Assembly: GCF_014652855.1 (NCBI RefSeq)
Contig: NZ_BMZP01000021.1
Location: 1 to 64,000 of the forward strand
Source: Novosphingobium pokkalii
GTDB lineage: Bacteria; Pseudomonadota; Alphaproteobacteria; Sphingomonadales; Sphingomonadaceae
Length of the DNA: 64,000 bases
Direction: 5' to 3'
In this document: one piece after another, positions 17,161-25,754 of the stretch
How positions within the stretch are numbered: the stretch's first letter is position 1
How the letters are laid out: each line of letters starts with the position of its first letter
Translations under genes and position numbers: made by a program
Notes under the pieces: generated by a model
Databases searched by the model: none
What the model was told of the DNA's origin: nothing
The model's input: only the letters and a program-made list of their open reading frames with translations

Positions 17161-18084
17161 ATGAATTTTGTAGAATCGAGCGATCGCTACCCGCTGGCTG
17201 CCTTTGCGGGCGAAAAACCGCCAGCTCCCGAATGGTACAGGCGTGTCATGGCGGACCTGCCCGAGGTCGGCACGGTCGAAGTGGACAAGACCGCTATCGA
17301 GTTCCTGACCTGGGGAGATATCGGCAAGCCGGGTCTCCTCCTGATCCATGGCAACTTCGCGCACGCCCATTGGTGGGGGCCGCTCTCGCCACTTCTGGGG
17401 CGCGACTATCGCGTCTGCGCCATGTCGCTGGCAGGTATGGGCGGATCGGGCTGGCGCACCACCTACTCCGTCGAGGTCCAGGTGCAGGAAGCCTTCGCCG
17501 CAGCTCAGGCGGCGCAGCTGTTCGCGGCAGCCGAGCGTCCCACGGTGATCGCCCATAGCTTCGGCGCGGAGCCAGCCATCTTCCTGGCGGCGCGCATCGG
17601 CGAACGCTTCAGCCGGGCACTGCTGCTCGATTGCGGCGTCGCTCCGACTACCGAGCAGGAAACGCTGACGACTAGAGGGCGAAGCTACCCGACCATTGCG
17701 GATGCGCTGGCACGATTTCGGCTCGCACCGCCGCAGCACCATCGCAACCTCTTCATCCTCGACGACATCGCGCGCAAAGGGCTCGTCCAGACCGACGACG
17801 GCGCCTGGCGGTGGCGGTTCGACCCCCACTTCTGGTCCAATCTCGAGGCCTATGACGGATGGAGCACACTAGCCGCACCCAAATGCCCCCTGGCTTTCAT
17901 CTATGGAGAGGACTCCACGCTCGTCACCCCGGAACTTGTCGTTCTTCAGCAGCAGCAAGCGCCCAAGGGCACGCCGTTCATTCCCATCGTCGGCGCCGGA
18001 CACCACCTGATGATCGACCAGCCCTTTGCTGTGTACGCGGCAATCCGTGGGGTGATCGAGGAAGCGCGCCGGACACAGGTATGA
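17161..18084 (+). CDS. cytoplasmic alpha/beta hydrolase
   Basis: This 307-residue protein has the classical fold: LLLIHGNFAHAHWW (oxyanion loop at about 61-74), DYRVCAMSLAGMGGSGW, the nucleophile elbow in AHSFGAEP, YGEDSTLV with the acid, and GAGHHLMIDQP with the catalytic His. No signal peptide is present. Enzymes of this group include lactonases, esterases and C-C hydrolases such as meta-cleavage hydrolases. With a Baeyer-Villiger monooxygenase in the same regulon, a lactone is a reasonable substrate, but this is inference. It is divergent from the SDR and shares operator site 1. About 240 bp of non-coding sequence separates it from the operator. Confidence 0.8.
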   Translation: MNFVESSDRYPLAAFAGEKPPAPEWYRRVMADLPEVGTVEVDKTAIEFLTWGDIGKPGLLLIHGNFAHAHWWGPLSPLLGRDYRVCAMSLAGMGGSGWRTTYSVEVQVQEAFAAAQAAQLFAAAERPTVIAHSFGAEPAIFLAARIGERFSRALLLDCGVAPTTEQETLTTRGRSYPTIADALARFRLAPPQHHRNLFILDDIARKGLVQTDDGAWRWRFDPHFWSNLEAYDGWSTLAAPKCPLAFIYGEDSTLVTPELVVLQQQQAPKGTPFIPIVGAGHHLMIDQPFAVYAAIRGVIEEARRTQV

Positions 18085-18232
18085 GGGATCACCGACGGCC
18101 TGGCGAGCCCGGCACGAGGAGACAATAGCTACCGCCGACACGGGGTTGAGAGCGCCCATAGAGGCCGACATTCTTGTCAAGAACCCGCATTCATGCCGCC
18201 GACCGACGCCCAGACGGCATCGCCGGGGACCA

Positions 18233-19885
18233 TCACGCTCTCCGATCCTCCAGTACCATGGCCGATGCCTTTTCCGCGATCATGACCACCGCTGCGTTCG
18301 TGTTTCCCGAGATGATCCGGGGCATGACGGAGGCGTCGACCACGCGCAGCCGGCCGACTCCGCGCACCGCGAGCCGCGGCGTCACCACCGCGCCCTCCGC
18401 GCCCATGCGGCAAGTGCCCACATAATGATAGATGGAGCCGCCGGTCTGCCGGGCATGGTCGAGGATTTCATCGTCGGTCATTGCATCGAAGGCGGGCCGG
18501 GTCGGCAGCACGAGCGCGTCGGCAATAGCCGGCTGGGCCAGAATGCTGCGCGCTAGCCGGATGCCGGCAATCGTCGTCTGCTGATCGTACGGATCAGAAA
18601 GGTAATTGGTCATGATGGCCGGATGTTGCGCCGGATCGGCCGAGCGTATTCGAACATACCCCACCGAGCGCGGCCGGACCGGGTGGCCGCCGATCGTAAC
18701 GCCGGGCCGAGCATCCAGAATCGTGTGGCCTGCCGCCAACGTCCTCGGCACGTCCGTGCTCGCCGGACTGCTGAAGAACTGATAGTCTGGTAGATCGAGC
18801 GACGGTCTCGACTTGGCAATGGCCGTGAGATGCGCCGCCGCGCCCGCCAATAGGCCGCGCCGGAACAAGCCATATTGGATCACCGAACCGACCAGCCCAA
18901 GCCCACGCGACCGGGCATTCAGACTGGGCGAACCGGGCTTGAGTGTGGCGCGCAGCTGCACGATGTAGTGGTCCTGCAAGTTCTCGCCGACGTCGGGCGA
19001 CGCATGCACCACCGGAATACCGTGGCTACGCAGCAGATCCGGATCGCCGATGCCGGACAACTGGAGCAGCTGCGGGCTGTTGAAGGCACCGCCTGCAAGA
19101 ATTACCTCGACCCTAGCGCGAAGGAACTTGGTAGTGCCCTGATGGTCGATCTCCACGCCCACCGCCTCGCCATTTTCGATGCGCACGCGCTGCGCCAGCG
19201 CATGGGTAAGAATGGTCAGGTTGCGGCGGTGCCGTACCGGGTGCAAATATGCAGCGGCGCCGGACTGCCGGCGCCCGCGCCGGATCGTGCTTTGGACGAA
19301 GCTGACGCCTTCATGATCGCCGGAACACAGATCGTCAGTGGCGGGGATTCCCGCTTGGATGAAGGCTTCACGCAGGCGTAGGGTCATCGGGTGGCGAAGC
19401 GTCGAATCCCCCACTGCCAGCGGACCATCATCGCCGTGCCACTCGTCGGCACCGCGCTCCTGCCGCTCTGCCGCCCGGAAATAGGGTAGGACGTCGGACC
19501 AGGACCAGCCTTCGCAACCGAGTTGGCGCCATCCTTCATAATCTTGCGGCAAGCCGCGGACATAGATCATACCGTTGATTGCCGACGATCCCCCCAGCAC
19601 CTTGCCGCGGGCGAGTGCGAAGGTGCGATTCGCCACATGAGGATCGGGTTCGCTGACGAAGCCCCAGTTGAGGGCGGGATCGTTTGAGACATGGCTGAAA
19701 CCAGCCGGAATGCCGATCATGAATCGACTCTTGAGGTGGCGTGGCTCGGCGAGCAGCCTGTCGTCGCTCCCCGCCTCCAGCACGATGACCTTTACGGACG
19801 AATCAGCACTCAGCCGGTTGGCCAGAACGCAACCCGCCGATCCTGCGCCCACGATGACGTAATCGGCCTCCAGAACCTCGTGCAT
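18233..19885 (-). CDS. GMC-family FAD oxidoreductase (choline-dehydrogenase-like)
   Basis: This is a 550-residue flavoprotein from the ATG at 19885; one at 19933 would add 16 residues but lies too close to the operator/-35. It has the FAD motif VIVGAGSAGCVLANRLS near residue 10, GMIYVRG and the GMC signature in GKVLGGSSAINGM. The C-terminal active site is YHYVGTCRMG with the catalytic His, then MPRIISGNTNAAVVMIAEK. GMC enzymes oxidise alcohols to aldehydes or ketones, passing electrons to O2 or quinone. It probably oxidises a hydroxyl group of the substrate or an intermediate. It is divergent from the amidohydrolase, sharing operator site 2. Confidence 0.85.
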   Translation of the reverse strand: MHEVLEADYVIVGAGSAGCVLANRLSADSSVKVIVLEAGSDDRLLAEPRHLKSRFMIGIPAGFSHVSNDPALNWGFVSEPDPHVANRTFALARGKVLGGSSAINGMIYVRGLPQDYEGWRQLGCEGWSWSDVLPYFRAAERQERGADEWHGDDGPLAVGDSTLRHPMTLRLREAFIQAGIPATDDLCSGDHEGVSFVQSTIRRGRRQSGAAAYLHPVRHRRNLTILTHALAQRVRIENGEAVGVEIDHQGTTKFLRARVEVILAGGAFNSPQLLQLSGIGDPDLLRSHGIPVVHASPDVGENLQDHYIVQLRATLKPGSPSLNARSRGLGLVGSVIQYGLFRRGLLAGAAAHLTAIAKSRPSLDLPDYQFFSSPASTDVPRTLAAGHTILDARPGVTIGGHPVRPRSVGYVRIRSADPAQHPAIMTNYLSDPYDQQTTIAGIRLARSILAQPAIADALVLPTRPAFDAMTDDEILDHARQTGGSIYHYVGTCRMGAEGAVVTPRLAVRGVGRLRVVDASVMPRIISGNTNAAVVMIAEKASAMVLEDRRA

Positions 19886-19942
19886 GCGCGCGCCCACCGG
19901 CCTCTCCCTTCTCGTTCTTGCCAGTCCGGCCATTCCAGAGTA

Positions 19943-19958
19943 TTGACACTACTGTCAA
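19943..19958. promoter_or_regulatory. island operator site 2
   Basis: TTGACACTACTGTCAA is a perfect TTGACA/TGTCAA dyad with a 4-bp centre. It lies between the GMC oxidoreductase (minus) and the amidohydrolase (plus). Confidence 0.75.
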
Positions 19959-20087
19959 GGAACGTCGTCACACGTTTCGCCACTGGCGGGTGGCTGCGCT
20001 GATCGCGACCGGCGCTGGTCCAGGATCGAGGGCCAGGGCGGCAAGCGGCGCGGCGATTCACGCCGGCGTTGGTCAATCAAGGAGAGT

Positions 20088-21818
20088 ATGATGGCTGAAT
20101 TCGACCTCGTCATCCGGGGGGGCACCGTGGTTGACGGACGCGGTGGCGCACCCTTCGCGGCGGACCTGGCCATTACCGACGGGATTATCGTCGATATCGG
20201 CAGAATCGATGGCCGCGGTCGAAAGGAAATCGACGCGCAGGGCGCCTATGTTACCCCCGGCTTCGTCGACGTTCACACCCATTATGACGGCCAGGTGACG
20301 TGGGAAAGCACGCTCTCGCCTTCCTCCAATCATGGGGTCACTACGGTGGTCATGGGGAATTGCGGTGTCGGGTTTGCACCCACGCGTAGTGCCGATCACG
20401 AATTGGTAATCAAGCTCATGGAGGGCGTGGAAGACGTTCCCGAAGTGGTCATGGCCGAAGGCGTGCCGTGGAACTGGGAAACCTTCCCCGAATATCTCGA
20501 CGCGCTCGACGAGCGCGAGGCCGATGTCGACTTCGCGACCCAAATCCCGCACAGTCCGCTGCGCGTGTTCGTGATGGGGGAGCGCGGCGCCAATATCGAG
20601 CCGGCAACCGAGGAAGACCTTGCCCGCATGCGCGATCTCGTCGCGGAGGCCGTGCGGGCCGGCGCGCTCGGAGTTTCGACCTCGCGCAATCTGTTCCACC
20701 GCTTCCGCAGCGGCGAACTGGCGCCGTCGGTTGGCGTGCATGAGCGCGAACTGCTGGAACTCGGGCGCGGACTTGGCGATGCGGGCAGCGGCGTGTTCCA
20801 GCTCATTCCCTATCTACACGGTGCCCCCGAGGACGAAATCCGGATATTCGGCGAAATCGCCGAAGCCTCGCAGCGGCCGATAAACTATAGCCTCATCGCC
20901 TTTGGTGACAATTGGCAGAAATATGTCGACGGTGTGCAGAAACTCGTCGATCGGGGGCTCGACGTGCGCGCCCAGTTCATGGCGCGCCCGATCGGGATGC
21001 TGTTCGGGCTCGATCTCAGCTTCCACCCCTTCTGCCTCAACCCGAGCTATCGCCCGCTTGCCAACCTGCCACTCGCGGAAAAGGTGGCGCGGATGCGAGA
21101 TCCGGAACTGCGGGCGCGGATCCTTTCAGAACAGCCGGAAGATCCCAATCCCGGCTTCGTGGAAACGGTGCAGCTAAAGGGCACGCTGTACTTCATGGAC
21201 GAATCGGCGAACTATAATTTCGGGGACAAGGACAATCTCATGCTCAAGGCCGAGCGTGAGGGTCGGCCGGTCGACGAAGTGATCTATGATGCCCTGCTCG
21301 AGGATGACGGCCATGCCATCCTGTGCCGCTATGCGGCCGACCTGAACACCTATCTGAAGAACACCGCAGGCTTCTTCGGGGGACCCTTGACGATCCCGGC
21401 ACTCGGCGATGGCGGCGCGCATTATGGCATGATCTGCGATGCTGCCTTCACCACCTATCTGCTCGAACAGCGGGTGGGCCAGCTGGGCGTGACGCTGCCG
21501 CACGCCATCCAGTCGATCACTAGCCGTGCAGCGGAATCCGTGGGACTGCTCGACCGCGGCGTGCTCGCCCCCGGCTACAAGGCCGATGTGAACGTGATCG
21601 ATATGAACCGCATCAAGCTGCATCGACCGGTGGTCAAGGCCGATCTGCCCGCCGGCGGCAAGCGCCTGACACAGCGCTCGGACGGGTATCTGGCCACGAT
21701 CGTGAGCGGCACCGTGACCTATGAGCGCGGCGAGCCGACCGGCGCGCTGCCCGGCCGCCTGGTGCGCGGCCAAAGGACCGCACCGGCCCCAGTGCGGCAA
21801 CCCGCACTGGCCGACTGA
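20088..21818 (+). CDS. amidohydrolase, D-aminoacylase-like
   Basis: This 576-residue metal-dependent amidohydrolase has a small N-terminal barrel, then GFVDVHTHYDGQVTW, whose HTHYD is the metal site of the N-acyl-D-amino-acid deacylase group. GNCGVGFAPTR, GVSTSRNLFHR and the C-terminal LGDGGAHYGMICD (Asp and His of the active site) also fit. Family members cleave acyl-amides or imides. Similar genes often appear in beta-oxidation islands with no known substrate, where they might free an amide-linked acid or open a lactam ring. The ATG follows AAGGAGAG. It is probably co-transcribed with the DUF2889 gene 33 bp downstream. Confidence 0.8.
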   Translation: MMAEFDLVIRGGTVVDGRGGAPFAADLAITDGIIVDIGRIDGRGRKEIDAQGAYVTPGFVDVHTHYDGQVTWESTLSPSSNHGVTTVVMGNCGVGFAPTRSADHELVIKLMEGVEDVPEVVMAEGVPWNWETFPEYLDALDEREADVDFATQIPHSPLRVFVMGERGANIEPATEEDLARMRDLVAEAVRAGALGVSTSRNLFHRFRSGELAPSVGVHERELLELGRGLGDAGSGVFQLIPYLHGAPEDEIRIFGEIAEASQRPINYSLIAFGDNWQKYVDGVQKLVDRGLDVRAQFMARPIGMLFGLDLSFHPFCLNPSYRPLANLPLAEKVARMRDPELRARILSEQPEDPNPGFVETVQLKGTLYFMDESANYNFGDKDNLMLKAEREGRPVDEVIYDALLEDDGHAILCRYAADLNTYLKNTAGFFGGPLTIPALGDGGAHYGMICDAAFTTYLLEQRVGQLGVTLPHAIQSITSRAAESVGLLDRGVLAPGYKADVNVIDMNRIKLHRPVVKADLPAGGKRLTQRSDGYLATIVSGTVTYERGEPTGALPGRLVRGQRTAPAPVRQPALAD

Positions 21819-21851
21819 TCGAGCAAGCGAGTGCCGCTGGAAAGGACGACC

Positions 21852-22847
21852 GTGTCGAAGCCGCAGCAGTTTCCGATCGCCCGCCAGTCTGCAGGTCTAC
21901 CACCCCCGCGCCGCCCTGGATCGATCCGCAGGACCACGACGATCGACTCGCACTGGCCGAACGGACGACACGCGCCCTGGCGCATGATTGGTCGCGGTCG
22001 CGACTTCCTCACGCCGACGGAGGGCGACACGTGCATCATGGCCGAAGGCAGCTTCGACCTCTTGTCATCGCCGCGCCGCGAAATCCTGGAATTACAGGTC
22101 GCGCCGCCACACCCGGGCGCGGCGGAATTGGTGGGAATCCGTGCTGGCGGCGCCAGTCGCGGACGGCTGAACGAGGCACTCGCGGACGCACGCGCTTCGG
22201 TGCTGTTCCAGCTCCTCGACGATTTTCCCGGGGCCAGTCTGGTTGCGCCCTGGGCATGGTCGCGCTGGACGTCCGAGTGGCCCGAGGCAACTTCTGGCGC
22301 GAGCGAGACGCCGAGGGCCGCGGACATGGAAGATATCTGCACCGGCTTCGCGGCCGGATCGAGCGCGTTCGCAGACGATGGCAACATCAATTTCGGCAGA
22401 CAGTCGAGTGCGCCAGTCGCGGATCTGGACGCCTCCGCCGATCCGCTGGGCTGGCATCCGTTGCTGTCGGTACGCGGCCCAGCGATGCGCCGGGCGCGGC
22501 GGCTCGACCTGTGGCGCGAAGGCGGGGTGCTGAAGGCGGACATCGGCTTTCAGGACAGTGCCACCATGCCGGACGGCGAGCGTAGCGCCGTCCATGAATA
22601 TCGCGTCTTTGCCGAAATCGACCTAAAGGACGGCCTGCTGACCCGGATCGAGGCCGAGGCGCTGATCCTGCCCTATGCCGAATGCCCCGGAGCCGCGCTG
22701 GAGATCGGCCGGCTCGTCGGCCAGCCGGTGGATGGGTTGCGCGCAGCCGTACCGGTCACTCTAGCCGGGCCGCTCGGTTGCACCCATCTCAACGATGTAG
22801 CCCGCTCGCTTGCAGGCGTCTCCGAACTTGCAAAGGCGGTGCCCTGA
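21852..22847 (+). CDS. DUF2889 domain protein
   Basis: This 331-residue protein has signs of DUF2889: TIDSHWPNG near the N-terminus, then ILELQVAPPHPG, GIRAGGASRGRLNEALAD and LLDDFPGASLVAPWAWSRW, with LPYAECPGAALEIGRLVG in the C-terminal part. DUF2889 proteins recur in proteobacterial CoA-dependent catabolic clusters but have no assigned reaction. GTG at 21852 is chosen because AAAGGA lies at the right spacing; another GTG at 21831 would add seven residues. It follows the amidohydrolase in one operon and ends before a strong hairpin. Confidence 0.7.
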   Translation: MSKPQQFPIARQSAGLPPPRRPGSIRRTTTIDSHWPNGRHAPWRMIGRGRDFLTPTEGDTCIMAEGSFDLLSSPRREILELQVAPPHPGAAELVGIRAGGASRGRLNEALADARASVLFQLLDDFPGASLVAPWAWSRWTSEWPEATSGASETPRAADMEDICTGFAAGSSAFADDGNINFGRQSSAPVADLDASADPLGWHPLLSVRGPAMRRARRLDLWREGGVLKADIGFQDSATMPDGERSAVHEYRVFAEIDLKDGLLTRIEAEALILPYAECPGAALEIGRLVGQPVDGLRAAVPVTLAGPLGCTHLNDVARSLAGVSELAKAVP

Positions 22848-22853
22848 GCCGAG

Positions 22854-22884
22854 GCCGTTGCCGACGCTTGAAGCTGGCAACGGC
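22854..22884. terminator. inverted repeat between convergent genes
   Basis: GCCGTTGCC (22854-22862) and GGCAACGGC (22876-22884) form a perfect 9-bp stem with a 13-nt loop, 6 bp after the DUF2889 stop and just before the end of the TonB receptor remnant. There is no long U-run, so it is an imperfect intrinsic terminator. Confidence 0.5.
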
Positions 22885-22892
22885 GCGAGACC

Positions 22893-23640
22893 CTAGAGCC
22901 GGACCTGTAGCTCCGCCGCGATCGTGGCCGGTCGGGCGATGACGGCACGCGTGCCGGCACCGGCGATGGCGATGGCCTGGTTGTACTTGCGATCGAACAC
23001 GTTGTTGCCGACGAGCGAGACGCGCACCTTCTCGCCAGGCCAGATCCATGTCGCCTGTACATTGGTGACGTTATAAGCCCGCTCGCGCACGGTGTTCGCC
23101 CGATCCCAATAGAAGGAACCGCTGAAATAGCTGTTGCCTGACAGCTGAATTTTCGATGCCCCCACCGCAACAGTGTAGTTAGCGCTCAAGCTCAACGTAT
23201 AATCTGGCTGACGGACCATCTTGTTACCGGACGCCGACACGTTGCTCTGGACGTTCCCGTTCGCCGCGCCATTCAAGGGATTGATGACCGTCGACGGTGT
23301 GAGCGCGATCGCCCCAGGGAAGCTATCGTACCGCGCGTGGGAATAGGCAGCGCTAGCGGTCAGACGCAGCCCCTCGGCCACGGTGAAGGAGAGATCGCCG
23401 TCGATTCCGGTGATCTTCGCGGTGGCAGCATTCTGCAGCCGGGTGATGGCAGCGGCTCCGGATCGACGGCCGCAATCGCCGCCGTCGACGAGGGGTAGCT
23501 GCTGGAATTATAGGCCCCGCTTTTGAAGCCTTGACTGAATGTAACATAGACGTTCAGCCGATCGGCGAGTGCATAGCGAACCGAGACCCGCGGCGTGAAA
23601 CTATCCCGGCTCTTGTCCAGAACGAACGCCTGCGTGGGGG
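22893..23640 (-). pseudogene. gutted TonB-dependent receptor
   Basis: Two frames carry barrel sequence of one receptor. The upstream part (about 23640-23470) reads SFTPRVSVRYALADRLNVYV then FSQGFKSGAYN, and the downstream part (about 23450-22893) reads AITRLQNAATAKITGIDGDL then AEGLRLTASAAYSHARY, through VFDRKYNQA to the final QVRL. Between AAVDPE and AITRLQ the usual 60 or more residues are absent and the frame shifts, so there is an internal deletion. The signal peptide, plug and first half of the barrel are also gone, cut off where the TetR/P450 module begins. It is non-functional. Confidence 0.8.
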
Positions 23641-23684
23641 GTGCCAGGCGTGGCAAGAACCCGCAGAAACTCCCTTGCACATTA

Positions 23685-23700
23685 GATACAATACTGTATC
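23685..23700. promoter_or_regulatory. TetR-type operator upstream of the TetR/P450 pair
   Basis: GATACAATACTGTATC is a perfect 6-4-6 dyad (GATACA/TGTATC), 9 bp before the TetR start at 23710, with an extra GATAC at 23703-23707. Geometry matches the island operator but the sequence differs. It is probably the autoregulatory site of the adjacent TetR. Confidence 0.55.
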
Positions 23701-23709
23701 CAGATACAC

Positions 23710-24333
23710 ATGCGCACACTAAGGAAGACCCGAAGCGAGCAGCAGGCACTCACGCGAGCACATCTGAGGCAGGCGGCACAGCACGAGTTCGCGTTCCGGG
23801 GCGTGAGCGCAACATCCATCGACCGCATTAGTGAATCGGCCGGCTTTTCGCGCGGAGCATTTTATTCGAATTATGCGGGAAAGCATGATTTGCTGCTGGA
23901 GTTGCTGGAAGAGCACCAGACGCAGGAAATTGAGGCGTGGCAGACGCTGCTCGCAGCCGAGGGTTCGTTCGACGACCTTTTGCCAATCTTGCAAGCGCGC
24001 TTCGACGCCTTCGCGCTGAACACAAACTTATTCCTGTTCGACTTTGAGTTGCGCCTGGAAGCCATGCGCAACCCTGACATTTCAGAACGGTACAGTATGC
24101 ATCTCTCCAGAATCTGCGAACGCGCAGATGCACTGGCAGCCGCATTGATCAGGCGCTCTGGCGCTACCCACTTATCCACCAGCTTCCTCAGCATGGCCCT
24201 TCGCTCCTTCTGCCCCCAATTGGCGGTAGAGATGCGCCTTGGGCTAGGAAGCAATGGCGAGAGCCCGGGCACACGGCTTGTGGCACTTCTAGCCGAGCTG
24301 CTCGGCATAGAGCGAGGTGCGCCCTCGACGTGA
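23710..24333 (+). CDS. TetR/AcrR-family regulator
   Basis: This 207-residue protein has an N-terminal TetR helix-turn-helix: LRQAAQHEFAFRGVSATSID, then ISESAGFSRGAFYSNYAGKHDLL with the recognition helix SRGAFYSNY. The C-terminal half is an all-helical ligand domain that I cannot assign further. It overlaps the P450 start by 4 bp (GTGA), so the pair is one unit. The dyad at 23685-23700 is its likely operator. Its recognition helix differs from that of the two island TetRs, so it probably controls only this module. Confidence 0.85.
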   Translation: MRTLRKTRSEQQALTRAHLRQAAQHEFAFRGVSATSIDRISESAGFSRGAFYSNYAGKHDLLLELLEEHQTQEIEAWQTLLAAEGSFDDLLPILQARFDAFALNTNLFLFDFELRLEAMRNPDISERYSMHLSRICERADALAAALIRRSGATHLSTSFLSMALRSFCPQLAVEMRLGLGSNGESPGTRLVALLAELLGIERGAPST

Positions 24334-25595
24334 CGATTCCGCACCGGCGAATCCGGAATGGCGATGCATCAAGAAATGACTTCGAGGCTGGTATGGCAAT
24401 TGCCCTCAAAACTACCGTTCCCGATCACGTTCCTCCGCATCTTGTCGTCGAGTATGACGTTTGGTCGGAGCCGACCAACCCTCCGGATGTGCAGTTCGCC
24501 ATGGTGAACAGGTTGCACGCCGGTCTCCCGGACATCATTTACACACCTTGCAATGGCGGTCACTGGATCGTCTCTCGCATGGATCATGTCACCAAGCTGG
24601 TCCGCGACACCGAGGTCTTTTCCAGCGCGTCATCCAGTGCCATGCCGCCGTCGCTCGAATTTCGGCTGCCGCCGCAGGACTTGGATCCACCCGCGCATAT
24701 CAAATATCGTAAGCTGCTGCTGCAGTTCCTCGCACCCAAGGACCTGTCCAAACAGGCGCCGCATGTGCTGGCTCTCTGTACGCGCCTCATCGACGGCCTC
24801 GCTGGACGCAATGGCTGTGAGTTCAAGAGCGAAATCGCCGTGCAGCTGCCGGTGTCGATTTTTCTTGCTGTCATGGACTGGGACGTTTCACGCCTGCGGG
24901 AATTCGTCGGCTGGACCATCGACATCATCTCCAGCAACGATCTGGCGCGCGTGCAAGCGTCGCTTCCCAAGCTTCGCGCCTATCTCGACGGCGAAATCGA
25001 ACGCCGCAGGGCAAGCCCCGGCGATGATCCGATCAGCCTTCTACTTGCGTCAGAGGTCGATGGCGTCCCCCTATCGGACAAGCGCGTTCAGGAGATCGCC
25101 ACACTGTTGTTCACCGCCGGCACGGACACAGTCACCAATGCCCTCACCTTTGCAATGTCACATCTCGCCAAGGACGTCGCGCTCCAGCAACGGCTTCGCG
25201 CTCACCCCGACGAGATCGACGGAGCGGTCGAGGAATTGCTACGGCGCTATTCCTTCGTGAACGTTTATCGTCGCGTGGCGCGGGATGTCCTGTTCGAAGG
25301 CGTTCAAATGCGCGCTGGAGACCGGGTGCTGGTAAGCCTTGCTGCGGCAAGCAACGATGCGCGGTGGGTCGAGAACCCGAACCATGTGGATCTATCCAGG
25401 GGCCGCTGCCAGCATGTGGCGTTCAACACCGGCCCTCATGCCTGCATCGGGGCACCGTTGGCGCGGCTTGAGTTGCGCATTTTTCTCGCCGAATGGCTGA
25501 AGCGCATGCCGGACATACGGCTCGCGGACGGGTTCGCGCCCAACCAGCGCGGCGGAGCAGTAATGGGGGTGGAATCGCTAGAGATACGTTGGTGA
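24330..25595 (+). CDS. cytochrome P450
   Basis: This 421-residue soluble bacterial P450 has the I-helix oxygen-activation motif TLLFTAGTDTVTNAL, the K-helix E-x-x-R in VEELLRRYSF and the heme loop FNTGPHACIGAPLARLE with the axial Cys. Such enzymes hydroxylate unactivated C-H bonds, using electrons from a ferredoxin and reductase. No redox partner is in the window, so it must use one from elsewhere. The GTG at 24330 overlaps the TetR stop; an ATG at 24393 (MAIALKT) also matches family starts. PPEFRLPPQDLDPP-type sequence in the B-C region is ordinary. It probably hydroxylates the cluster substrate or an intermediate. Confidence 0.9.
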   Translation: MTIPHRRIRNGDASRNDFEAGMAIALKTTVPDHVPPHLVVEYDVWSEPTNPPDVQFAMVNRLHAGLPDIIYTPCNGGHWIVSRMDHVTKLVRDTEVFSSASSSAMPPSLEFRLPPQDLDPPAHIKYRKLLLQFLAPKDLSKQAPHVLALCTRLIDGLAGRNGCEFKSEIAVQLPVSIFLAVMDWDVSRLREFVGWTIDIISSNDLARVQASLPKLRAYLDGEIERRRASPGDDPISLLLASEVDGVPLSDKRVQEIATLLFTAGTDTVTNALTFAMSHLAKDVALQQRLRAHPDEIDGAVEELLRRYSFVNVYRRVARDVLFEGVQMRAGDRVLVSLAAASNDARWVENPNHVDLSRGRCQHVAFNTGPHACIGAPLARLELRIFLAEWLKRMPDIRLADGFAPNQRGGAVMGVESLEIRW

Positions 25596-25754
25596 AAAAG
25601 AGCACGTTTCGATCGAACGATGATGCGCTACGCATTCGCCCCCAAATGAACGCGCGGTCGCGCCCTCCGAGGGCTCAACTGCGATAATCATTGCCAACTC
25701 TGGCCAGAGACGGGATTGCAGTCTGCGGCCGCAACTATGGCAGATCGCATTTGC

